Positions 1 through 6,769 of a stretch of DNA of 22,146 bases are shown piece after piece (positions within the stretch are counted from its first letter, which is position 1; every line of letters begins with the position of its first letter). The stretch spans positions 1 to 22,146 of the forward strand of contig CALKYL010000191.1 in the NCBI GenBank assembly GCA_938003515.1, given 5' to 3'. The position numbers were made by a program, and so were the translations under genes. Below the pieces are notes generated by a model. That model worked only from the letters and a program-made list of their open reading frames with translations. It made no database searches and was not told the origin of the DNA. The stretch comes from an uncultured bacterium (GTDB lineage: Bacteria > Planctomycetota > UBA1135 > UBA2386).

Positions 1-378
1 ACCGCCGGGGTCGTGCTGAGCTCGGCGGTCGGCTGCGCGCTCGACGGCGCGTCGCCGCCGTGGCTGGTCGGCGCCGTGCTCGGGCTGCAGGGACTCGGCT
101 TCGGCCTGTTCTCGTCACCGAACCTGGCGCTGATCCTCGGCGCGCTGCCGCGCGAGCGCAGCGGCTTCGCGTCGGGGCTCGCCGCGCAGTCGCGCAGCCT
201 CGGCATGTTCGCCGGCATGGCGCTGACGTCGGCGCTGATCGCGCGGCGCTTCGGCGAACGCGGCGTCGGCGAGGACGCCGCCGGGGTCGTCGCGACCGTG
301 CAGCAGGCCTACGTCGTGCTGCTCGTCACGTCGGGGCTGGCGCTGGTCGTCGCCTTCGCGCGCCGGCGCGCGCGCTGA
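1..378 (+). CDS. MFS exporter, DHA2/EmrB-QacA type, C-terminal fragment
   Basis: The reading frame is open from the first base of the window and ends at TGA 376-378, so only the last 125 residues are visible and the start lies outside. They hold two or three hydrophobic segments and the stretch GFGLFSSPNLALILGALPRE, followed by RSGFASGLAAQSRSLG. In the 14-helix drug:H+ antiporter family (DHA2, EmrB/QacA-like) this pattern sits near the last transmembrane helices. The protein ends in a basic Arg-rich tail, as is usual for the cytoplasmic C-terminus. It would sit in the inner membrane and export small molecules by proton antiport; the substrate cannot be deduced. It converges on mqnE, with a hairpin between the two stop codons. 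Family assignment is fairly secure; the subfamily is less so because the N-terminal half is missing. Confidence 0.8.
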   Translation, partial: TAGVVLSSAVGCALDGASPPWLVGAVLGLQGLGFGLFSSPNLALILGALPRERSGFASGLAAQSRSLGMFAGMALTSALIARRFGERGVGEDAAGVVATVQQAYVVLLVTSGLALVVAFARRRAR

Positions 379-390
379 CCGCGGGTCCCG

Positions 391-412
391 GTCGGGGCCG
401 GCACCCCCCGAC
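391..412. terminator. GC hairpin between convergent MFS and mqnE genes
   Basis: GTCGGGG (391-397) and CCCCGAC (406-412) form a perfect 7-bp stem with an 8-nt loop. It lies between the stop codons of two convergent genes. There is no U-tract on either strand, so intrinsic termination is only inferred from position and stem strength. Confidence 0.4.
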
Positions 413-437
413 GCCGCACGCGGTGCGCGCGCGGCCG

Positions 438-1577
438 CTACGCGCTCGCGCCGATCTCCTCGTAGACCGTCGTGCGCTGCACGGGCTCGTAGCCGGCCTC
501 GCGGATCAGGTGCTGGATCTGGTCGACGGTCAGCACCTCCGGCTCGGTCGTGCCGGCGTCGTGCGTGATCTTCTCCTCGGTCACGGTGCCGTCGATGTCG
601 TTCGCGCCGAAGCTCAGCGCGGTCTGCGCCGACTCCTGCGTCAGCATGATCCAGTAGGCCTTGACGTGCGGGAAGTTGTCGAGCATCAGCCGGCCGACCG
701 CGATCGAGCGCTGGTCCAGGAAGCCGGTCGTGACGTGGCCGTAGTTCTCGAGGTCGGTGTGGTACGGCCAGAACGCCAGCGGGATGTAGGCCATGAAGCC
801 GCCGCACTCGTCCTGCAGCTCGCGCAAGCGCATCAGGTGGGTGACGCGCTCCTCGACCCGCTCGATGTGGCCGTACAGCATCGTCGCGTTCATCTTGAAG
901 CCGTGCCGCTGCACCTTGCGCGCGGTCTCGAGCCAGCCGTCGGGGCTCTGCTTCTCGCGGAACACCGCCTTGTGCACGCGGTCGACGAGCACCTCGGCGC
1001 CGCCGCCGGGGCACGAGCCGAGCCCCGCCTCGCGCAGGTCCTCGAACACCTCGTCCTCGCTCTTCTGCGAGATCTTCAGGATGTGGTCGATCTCGACCAT
1101 CGTGAACGCCTTGACGTGGATGTCGGGCCGCGCGCGCTTCGCCGCGCGCACCACGTCGAGGTAGTAGTCGTAGCCCATCCGCGGATGGATGCCCGCGACC
1201 ATGTGCACCTCGGTGACCGGCCGGTGCAGCTGCTCCTTGACCTTCTGCTCGACGATCTCGGGCGTCATCAGGTAGCCGCGCTCCTCGCCCTCCTTGGCGG
1301 CGAACGCGCAGAACTTGCACGAGTACACGCAGATGTTCGTGTAGTTGACGTGCTGGTTGATGTTGAAGAAGGTCTTCCTGCCGTGCTTCGCCGTGCGCAC
1401 GCGGTGCGCCATCAGCCCGACGGCGGCGAGGTGCGGGGTCGTGTAGAGTGCGACGCCGTCGTCGAACGACAGCCGCTCGCCGTTCCGGACCTTGCGGTCG
1501 ATGTCGCCGAGGCCGGCGCGGTCGATCAGCTGCTGGGCCAGGGAGTCGTCGAGGTGCGCGTAGTCGAAGGTCTGCAT
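438..1577 (-). CDS. mqnE: Aminodeoxyfutalosine synthase (radical SAM, menaquinone biosynthesis)
   Basis: 379 residues from ATG 1577. Cys83, Cys87 and Cys90 form the CX3CX2C radical-SAM [4Fe-4S] motif within NYTNICVYSCKFCAF. Family hallmarks follow: KAFTMVEIDHI (156-166), PGGGAE (190-195), ATMLYGHIE (231-239), GGFMAYIPLAF (259-269) and, near the C-terminus, DGTVTEEKITHDAG. The IPLAF and DGTV.EEKI..aG motifs fit MqnE rather than its relative MqnC, which usually has IPWTFQP. MqnE is cytoplasmic. It joins 3-[(1-carboxyvinyl)oxy]benzoate to the S-adenosylmethionine-derived adenosyl group, giving aminofutalosine in the futalosine route. The frame extends 57 codons upstream to 1748, but that part is low-complexity and family length (about 370) supports 1577. 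No other menaquinone gene is adjacent. A TACCCT box lies 26 nt upstream of the ATG; no strong ribosome binding site is visible. Confidence 0.92.
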   Translation of the reverse strand: MQTFDYAHLDDSLAQQLIDRAGLGDIDRKVRNGERLSFDDGVALYTTPHLAAVGLMAHRVRTAKHGRKTFFNINQHVNYTNICVYSCKFCAFAAKEGEERGYLMTPEIVEQKVKEQLHRPVTEVHMVAGIHPRMGYDYYLDVVRAAKRARPDIHVKAFTMVEIDHILKISQKSEDEVFEDLREAGLGSCPGGGAEVLVDRVHKAVFREKQSPDGWLETARKVQRHGFKMNATMLYGHIERVEERVTHLMRLRELQDECGGFMAYIPLAFWPYHTDLENYGHVTTGFLDQRSIAVGRLMLDNFPHVKAYWIMLTQESAQTALSFGANDIDGTVTEEKITHDAGTTEPEVLTVDQIQHLIREAGYEPVQRTTVYEEIGASA

Positions 1578-1603
1578 CGCGGGTCGGCTCGGGGTCACGC
1601 CGC

Positions 1604-1609
1604 AGGGTA
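1604..1609 (-). promoter_or_regulatory. Candidate -10 box of mqnE
   Basis: On the minus strand this reads TACCCT (TANNNT), 26 nt before the mqnE ATG at 1577. It implies a leader of about 20 nt and supports the shorter start. No convincing -35 box is seen. Confidence 0.35.
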
Positions 1610-1710
1610 GGGCGGCGCCGGGGGCGGGAGAAGGGAAACTGTGCCGCACGGCCATCGGAGCGAACGGCGGCGCTCGGTGCGAATTGCCGGCCGCCGATAC
1701 GGTTCCGGCG

Positions 1711-1856
1711 ATGTCCGACGCCGCCCCGGTGTCCGTCGCCGAAGCCACCGCGGGCGGGCACCGCCCCGGCGTGGCCTGGTGGCTGCTCGCGGTCGCGGCG
1801 ACCGCGGTCGGCGGCTACGGCATCGCGCCGCCGGGCGCATTCGTGAAGGTCGGCTG
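1711..1856 (+). pseudogene. Truncated 5' end of a membrane-protein gene
   Basis: ATG 1711 opens a frame reading MSDAAPVSVAEATAGG, then HRPGVAWWLLAVAATAVGGY and GIAPPGAFVKVGCEE. Codons up to about 1850 nearly all end in G or C, as in the real genes here, and the translation gives one good transmembrane helix after a short polar N-terminus. A TACGGT box (1698-1703) stands exactly 7 nt before the ATG, the spacing seen at other starts in this window. After about residue 50 the codon pattern breaks down, and the frame runs without a stop into the hydrolase coding region in the wrong frame. I read it as the start of a membrane-protein gene whose body was deleted. The family cannot be named. A true short gene using a frameshift is possible but less likely. 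Confidence 0.4.
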
Positions 1857-1918
1857 CGAGGAATCGCGTAGCTGCCATCGGGCCCCGCGCCCGATCGAGA
1901 CCGCGACCCCGCCACGCC

Positions 1919-3973
1919 ATGACCACGCGCCGCCCGCTGTCCTTCGCCCTCACCGCCGCCGTCTGCGTCGCGACCGGGGCCGCGCAGGACCCGCCGCCGC
2001 CGCCGGGCGGCTTCGCCGTGCAGTTCGACCCGGACGTGCCGATCGTCTACTCGGATGGCTATCGCACGCGCCTCGACGCGCGGCTGCCGACCGCGGGCGC
2101 GCCCGCCACGGGCTGGCCCGCAGTCGTCGTCGTGCACGGCAGCGGCGGCAGCCGGAAGTCGCCGTGGGTGCAGGAGCTCGCCCACGAGCTGGCGACCCGG
2201 GGCTACGTCGCGCTCGCCTACGACACGGGCAACCAGGGCGTCACGACGACCCTCAACCCGCCGGGCATGCGCGGCGACGACCTGCGGCTGACCGACCTCG
2301 CCGAGATCGTGCACCTCGCCGAGCTGCGCTACGGGACGTCGCTCGACGACACGCGCCTGGCCGTGTTCGGCCACTCGGCCGGCGGCAAGCACGCGCTGTG
2401 GGCCGCGGCGTGGTCGGGCCGGCCGCTGCTCCAGCCGGGTTTCGTCGCGACGATGCCGTCGTTCGCGGCCGTGCACGCCGACGCGCAGGTGCTCGACGAC
2501 GTCGCCGACAAGGTGCCGCAGGGCGGCATGCTGCGCGCGTCGTGGGCCGTCTCGACCTACCAGGTCCAGGGGCCTGCCGGTCCGCTGGCCAGCCTGATGC
2601 TGGCGAACGACTATTCGGGGCTCACGGCGGCGCTGCTCGCGACGCCGACCGACAACCTGCTGCCGCGGCTGCAGCAGACCGACGTGCCGCTCCTGCTCAG
2701 CTACGGGTTCGACGACGGCAAGCACTTCGTCAACGTCAACGCCGACGCGTTCCCGACGCTGCCGATCGGCCTGCCGGTGCGCTACCTGCACAGCACCGGC
2801 GGGCACGGATCCGCGACGAACGACGGCGAGGACCTGCTGCGCACGGACTTCACGCGGCGCTGGTTCGACCGGTTCCTCAAGGGCGTGGCCAACGGCGTCG
2901 ACGTCGAGCCGTTCGCCGAGGTCGCCGTGGTGCCTGCCGATCCCGCGAGCTACCTCGACCCGACCTCGGACTGGCAGCACCGCCGCGTCGCGGGGTGGCC
3001 GCCTCCGCCGACGACGCGCCGCTATCTGCGCGCCGGCGGCGTGCTCAGCGCGCAGCCGCCGGTGGCCGCCGAGCCCGGGCCGTCGCTGCAGCACCGCGTC
3101 GCGCCCGGCTACGACCTGCAGCAGTTCCTGATCGACGAGGCGAAGCCCGGCCTCGTGCTGCCGCAGGTGCCGCTGGTCGCCGCGGCGTTCGACGGACCCG
3201 CGGTGTCCTCCGCGCGTGAGCTGCTCGGCCGGACCGTCGTCGAAGTCGACGTGGAGGTGACGTCCGGGTCGTGCCAGCTCGCGGCGGCGCTGCTCGACGT
3301 GCCGCCGGTCGGCACGCCGCGCTTCGTCACCGGCGGCGCGTCGGCGCTCCGCGTCGTCGTACCGGGCCGTCACCACCTGCGCATCGAGCTCGACGACGTC
3401 GCCTACGTGCTGCCGGCGGGCCACCGTCTGCGCCTGTCCCTCGAGAACGTGCAGCTCTACCGCCAGCCCGGCCACACGCGCTTCGGCGTCGCGCCGGACC
3501 TCGTCGACGTGGACCTGACCGTGCGCATCGACACCGCCTTCGCGCCGTTCGTCGACCTGCCGCTCGTCGACGTCGGCGCGTCGCTGCTGCCGCGGCTCGC
3601 CGAGGTCGCCACCGGCGGCGGGTTCGGGCACGCGCTGCGGATGGACGCCGGCGCCGCGCGCGCCGGCAGCGCCTACCTGCTGCTGCTCGGCGTCAGCGGC
3701 ACGGCGCCGGGCACGACGTTCGGCGGCGTGGACGTGCCGCTCAACCCCGACGCGTTCACCGACCTCGGCCTCTCGCTCGCCGGAGGACCGATCGCGCCGG
3801 GCTTCTGCGGCACGCTCGACGCCGACGGACGTGCGCAGGGGACGCTGCTCGTGCCGGCGGCGGTGTCGCCGCTGGTCCAGGGGCTCAGGCTGTCGTTCGC
3901 CGGGATCGGGCTCGATCCCGCGGGGAGCGCGTTCGCCACGGCGGCGCCGGCGGAGCTGCGCATCGCGCCGTAG
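1919..3973 (+). CDS. Secreted alpha/beta hydrolase with beta-sandwich C-terminal modules
   Basis: 684 residues. The signal peptide covers about residues 1-22 (twin Arg, hydrophobic core, AAQ). The alpha/beta-hydrolase domain spans about 35-325: oxyanion-loop HGSGGS at 73-78, nucleophile elbow GHSAGG at 151-156 (Ser153), acid Asp265 or Asp266 in YGFDDGKHF, and catalytic His296 in HSTGGHGSA. Residues 365-550 resemble the jelly-roll domain that follows the catalytic domain in X-Pro dipeptidyl-peptidase/CocE-type hydrolases (LRIELDDVAYVLPAGHRLRLSLEN). Residues 580-684 form a separate beta-rich module (GSAYLLLLGVSGTAPG, PLNPDAF, LDADGRAQGTLLVPA) of a kind common at the C-termini of planctomycete exported proteins. 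It probably cleaves an ester or peptide outside the cytoplasm; the substrate is unknown. No strong ribosome binding site precedes ATG 1919. A hairpin follows the stop codon. Confidence 0.85.
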   Translation: MTTRRPLSFALTAAVCVATGAAQDPPPPPGGFAVQFDPDVPIVYSDGYRTRLDARLPTAGAPATGWPAVVVVHGSGGSRKSPWVQELAHELATRGYVALAYDTGNQGVTTTLNPPGMRGDDLRLTDLAEIVHLAELRYGTSLDDTRLAVFGHSAGGKHALWAAAWSGRPLLQPGFVATMPSFAAVHADAQVLDDVADKVPQGGMLRASWAVSTYQVQGPAGPLASLMLANDYSGLTAALLATPTDNLLPRLQQTDVPLLLSYGFDDGKHFVNVNADAFPTLPIGLPVRYLHSTGGHGSATNDGEDLLRTDFTRRWFDRFLKGVANGVDVEPFAEVAVVPADPASYLDPTSDWQHRRVAGWPPPPTTRRYLRAGGVLSAQPPVAAEPGPSLQHRVAPGYDLQQFLIDEAKPGLVLPQVPLVAAAFDGPAVSSARELLGRTVVEVDVEVTSGSCQLAAALLDVPPVGTPRFVTGGASALRVVVPGRHHLRIELDDVAYVLPAGHRLRLSLENVQLYRQPGHTRFGVAPDLVDVDLTVRIDTAFAPFVDLPLVDVGASLLPRLAEVATGGGFGHALRMDAGAARAGSAYLLLLGVSGTAPGTTFGGVDVPLNPDAFTDLGLSLAGGPIAPGFCGTLDADGRAQGTLLVPAAVSPLVQGLRLSFAGIGLDPAGSAFATAAPAELRIAP

Positions 3974-3985
3974 ACCGAGTCGCGC

Positions 3986-4008
3986 CGGGCCCGCCGTGAG
4001 GGGGCCCG
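3986..4008 (+). terminator. Hairpin after the hydrolase gene
   Basis: CGGGCCC (3986-3992) pairs perfectly with GGGCCCG (4002-4008) across a 9-nt loop, 12 nt after the hydrolase stop. There is no U-tract. It is a likely termination or 3'-stabilising stem. Confidence 0.45.
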
Positions 4009-4049
4009 CGGCGAGGCCCCTGCAGCGCCGGGCCGCTTCCTTTGCGCGG

Positions 4050-4217
4050 CGTCGTGGTCGCGAGCTGACCGAACGCGAGCGCCGCCGCGATCCGGCACAC
4101 GGCGCCGCCGACGCAGCCGCCGCGGTCGAAGATCGCGATCAGGCCGAGGATCCGCGCGGAGCCGCCGGCGACGAGCAGGCCGGCGACGGCGAGGCCGGGC
4201 ACGGCCGACCGTCTCGT
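4050..4217 (-). pseudogene. Decayed small membrane-protein gene (DUF4345-like?)
   Basis: On the minus strand a strongly coding-like stretch, with nearly all codons ending in G or C, reads RRSAVPGLAVAGLLVAGGSA then RILGLIAIFDRGGCVGGAVC. That gives two hydrophobic segments. A good Shine-Dalgarno sequence (GAGAGGAG, 4228-4235) lies 10 nt before codon ACG at 4217-4215, where an ATG would be expected, so the start may have mutated from ATG to ACG. A GTG at 4202 is in frame but too far from that ribosome binding site. The coding pattern fades near 4050 with no stop, and the frame continues antisense through the hydrolase gene. The sequence vaguely recalls the C-terminal half of DUF4345 proteins; this is a weak resemblance. 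It lies 71 bp downstream of the acetyltransferase gene on the same strand. Confidence 0.35.
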
Positions 4218-4288
4218 GGGGGTGTCGCTCCTCTCACGGCACCCTCGGTCGATCGCGCGGCGCGGGTCCACGGCGACGGCGAAGCGGC

Positions 4289-4831
4289 TCAGGCCGTCGC
4301 GTCGGCCGCGTGCGCGAGCCAGGTCGCGCGGTCGACGGCGAACCACGCGGTGCCAGCGGCGCCATCCGTGCGCACGAGGCGCATGCCGAGTCGGCCCAGG
4401 AGCCGCGCGGAGGCGCGGTTCGGCAGATCGGTCGCCGCGGTGACCTCGGCGAAGCCGAGCTCGCGGAACGCGACGTCGCACAGGCGCCGGGTGACCTCGA
4501 GCGCGAGTCCGCGGCCCTGCCAGGCCGGCAGCAGGCCGTAGAGCAGCTGCAGCTCCGGCGGGTCGTAGAACTCGCGGAAGCCGGCGAAGCCGACGATGCG
4601 CGGGGTGTGCGCGAGCCGCACCGACCACAGTCCCGCGCCGAAGCGGGCGAAGCGCGCGTCGCTCGCGGCGATCTCGTCGAGCACCCACTCGGGCGACACG
4701 ACGGCGTCGTCGAGCAGGCCTCTGCGCACGTCCGGGTCGCGGAACACGCGCAGCAGTTCGGCGGCGTCGTCCGTCGCGAACGCACGCAGCACGGCGCGCT
4801 CGGTCGTCAGATCGAAGGGCGAAGGCGGCAT
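4289..4831 (-). CDS. GNAT-family N-acetyltransferase (RimJ/RimL type)
   Basis: 180 residues from ATG 4831, the usual length for the Acetyltransf_3 group. It begins with the typical LTTERAVLRAFATDDAAELL strand-helix. The acetyl-CoA pyrophosphate-binding motif is QGRGLA at 105-110 (LLPAWQGRGLALEVTRRL). The C-terminal signature N138-RASARLLGRLGM covers 138-150. Members are cytoplasmic and transfer acetyl from acetyl-CoA to an amine, often a protein N-terminus or a small molecule; the substrate is not predictable. The gene is transcribed divergently from the DUF1800 operon. A TAGGAT -10-like box at 4848-4843 leaves only 11 nt before the ATG, and a 12-bp palindrome abuts it. No Shine-Dalgarno sequence is seen, which fits a nearly leaderless transcript. 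Confidence 0.88.
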   Translation of the reverse strand: MPPSPFDLTTERAVLRAFATDDAAELLRVFRDPDVRRGLLDDAVVSPEWVLDEIAASDARFARFGAGLWSVRLAHTPRIVGFAGFREFYDPPELQLLYGLLPAWQGRGLALEVTRRLCDVAFRELGFAEVTAATDLPNRASARLLGRLGMRLVRTDGAAGTAWFAVDRATWLAHAADATA

Positions 4832-4842
4832 CGGACCCCGGA

Positions 4843-4859
4843 ATCCTATCCGATCGGAT
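4843..4859 (-). promoter_or_regulatory. Candidate -10 box and abutting palindromic operator of the GNAT gene
   Basis: On the minus strand TAGGAT occupies 4848-4843. The perfect 12-bp palindrome ATCCGATCGGAT covers 4848-4859, overlapping the upstream edge of that hexamer. A dimeric regulator bound there would block the -10/-35 region. The regulator is unknown and no second copy was found in the window. Confidence 0.35.
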
Positions 4860-5075
4860 CGCGGGAGCCGTCGGCCGTGGTCCGTAGCCGGAGCCCCCTT
4901 GCGCGCAGGTGCCTCGCGGCGGTGCGCACGAGTGCGTAGCAGTCGTGACGGTGCGACGGCCGTCGCGGGTGCGTCGCCGCCCTCGATATGTGAAACAGCT
5001 CGGCGCGTGCGGGCACGTCACAGCGGCGCCGCGCGACGCGGCCGCCCTTCGTCGAACCCTGACCGGAGCCGTGCC

Positions 5076-6740
5076 GTGTCCCGTCCCGACTCGATCGCGC
5101 GAGGCGTCGCCCGCCTCGTGCTCACCGCCTTCGTCGCCCTTCCGGTCGCCGTGCGTGCGCAGGCGCCGACCGACCTCGACCGCGTGCTGCACGTGCTCAA
5201 CCGCACGTCGTTCGGTCCCGACCAGGACGAGGCCGACGCCCTGCTCGCGGGCGCAGGCACGCTCGACGCCAAGCTCAACACGTATCTCGACACGCAGATG
5301 AACCCGCTGACGCCGGAGTCGGGGCCGCTGCTGACCGCGCTCGGCACCCTCGAGATCGCTGCGGCTGCTCAAGGCGACCCGGGATCGCTGGCGCACTTGC
5401 AGAAGAGCGTCCTGCTTCGGGCGACGTTCTCGGAGCTGCAGCTCCGCGAACTCATGACCCTGTTCTGGGAGCGCCACTTCAACACCGCGTTCTTCGTCGT
5501 GCAGTCCGGCCTGTCGCAGGTCGGTGCCGAATCCGAGGACTACACCGTCTGGTTCGAGCGCGAGGAGAACGACTACTTCCGCGAGCACGCGTTCGGCGAC
5601 TTCCGCGACCTGCTCGGCTACAGCGCGACGAACCTGCCGATGCTGATCTACCTGAACGGCGCGACCAACGTCGCCGGCAGCGTCAACGAGAACCACGCGC
5701 GCGAGCTGCTCGAGCTGCACACGATGGGGCCGGCTACTGCGGGCGGCACGCCGAACTACGACCAGGGCGACATCCAGCTCGTCGCGCAGGTTCTGACCGG
5801 CTGGCGCGTCGCGTTCGACCCGGGCCCGCCGCCGAGCTACTCGGTGACGACCGAGGACGGCAAGCACGTCGACTTCATGGGCCAGCAGCTGACGCTGTTC
5901 TCGGTCTCCGGCAGCCCGATGACCCTCACGCCGGCGACGACCGCCCCCAAGGTCGTCAAGGACACCGATTCGCTGCTCGACAAGCTCGTCCGACGCGACG
6001 CGACCCGCGACTTCGTCATCCGCAAGCTGATGGCGTTCTTCTACGGCGACGAGGCGGCGAAGTCGGTGAACGACCCGGTCTACCAGCCGATCCTCGATCA
6101 GGCGAAGGTCGCGTGGGGCTTCCGCGGCGACATGCAGGCGGTGCTCGACGTGCTGCTGCGGGCCCCGGTGTTCCTCGACGCGAGCCTGGCCTGGTCGCGC
6201 GTGCGCACGCCGGTCGAGCAGATCTGCTGGCTGCCGCGCGCGTGCGGCGCGGGCATCCACACCGCCTCCGTGCCACCCTCGACCGCGACCGAGGCGCCTT
6301 GGCTCGCGATGCTGCGCACGCCGGAGAGCCTGTTCATGTTCCCGTCGCCCGACGGATACCCGATCGAGAGCGGTGAGCAGCTCGGCGCGCAGGCGTACAT
6401 CGACCGCGTCTCGTTCGGGAAGCTGCCCCACGACGAGTTCGCGAACTACGTCAACTTCTACTTCACCCACGACTACTTCCAGTCGCTCGTGGACTTCCAG
6501 GCCGACATGGGCACGCCTGCCTACAAGCAATCGGGCGTGGCTGCGCCGTACCTGCTGCAGCGCTTCTTCGGCACCGCGTTCACGCCGGCCGAGCAGGCGC
6601 TCGTCGTCGAGATGCTCGACAAGGACCACCTGGGCAACCCGTCACCGCTGAGTGCGGTGCCGGACGACATCGCGTGGGCAAAGCGCATGCTCGCCGCGAT
6701 CGCCTTGATCGGCGGTCTGCCTCGCGCGTCGACCAAGTGA
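5076..6740 (+). CDS. DUF1800 family secreted protein
   Basis: 554 residues from GTG 5076, chosen because it gives a clean signal peptide (MSRPDSIARGVARLVLTAFV, ending near VRAQA at about 30) and has GGAG upstream. The frame also extends further upstream, but without coding character. Family motifs include LNRTSFGP (41-48) near the N-terminus, LRELMTLFWERHFNT (123-137), the central hallmark NENHARELLELHTMG (204-218), and VLTGW soon after. DUF1800 proteins are exported and their activity is unknown. They are typically encoded next to a DUF1501 protein, as here: the DUF1501 start follows 29 bp after this stop, so the two form an operon. The pair is very common in Planctomycetota and Bacteroidota and is thought to act together outside the cytoplasm. 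Confidence 0.9.
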   Translation: MSRPDSIARGVARLVLTAFVALPVAVRAQAPTDLDRVLHVLNRTSFGPDQDEADALLAGAGTLDAKLNTYLDTQMNPLTPESGPLLTALGTLEIAAAAQGDPGSLAHLQKSVLLRATFSELQLRELMTLFWERHFNTAFFVVQSGLSQVGAESEDYTVWFEREENDYFREHAFGDFRDLLGYSATNLPMLIYLNGATNVAGSVNENHARELLELHTMGPATAGGTPNYDQGDIQLVAQVLTGWRVAFDPGPPPSYSVTTEDGKHVDFMGQQLTLFSVSGSPMTLTPATTAPKVVKDTDSLLDKLVRRDATRDFVIRKLMAFFYGDEAAKSVNDPVYQPILDQAKVAWGFRGDMQAVLDVLLRAPVFLDASLAWSRVRTPVEQICWLPRACGAGIHTASVPPSTATEAPWLAMLRTPESLFMFPSPDGYPIESGEQLGAQAYIDRVSFGKLPHDEFANYVNFYFTHDYFQSLVDFQADMGTPAYKQSGVAAPYLLQRFFGTAFTPAEQALVVEMLDKDHLGNPSPLSAVPDDIAWAKRMLAAIALIGGLPRASTK

Positions 6741-6769
6741 CCGAGCCCGATTCTCCAAGGAGCACTGCC

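Noticed and set aside
115..1953. Very long minus-strand frame antisense to mqnE
   Set aside because: High GC leaves few stop codons. The translation is Arg/Ala/Pro-rich with no family motif, whereas the mqnE frame has full motifs.
1919..3973. Assigning the hydrolase to dienelactone hydrolase, cocaine esterase or PepX specifically
   Set aside because: The catalytic triad and a jelly-roll are visible, but specificity residues cannot be judged, so only the fold class is reported.
3885..6629. 914-codon minus-strand open frame across the GNAT and DUF1800 region
   Set aside because: It is a GC-driven shadow of real genes in other frames. Only the 4050-4217 stretch has coding character, and it is reported separately.
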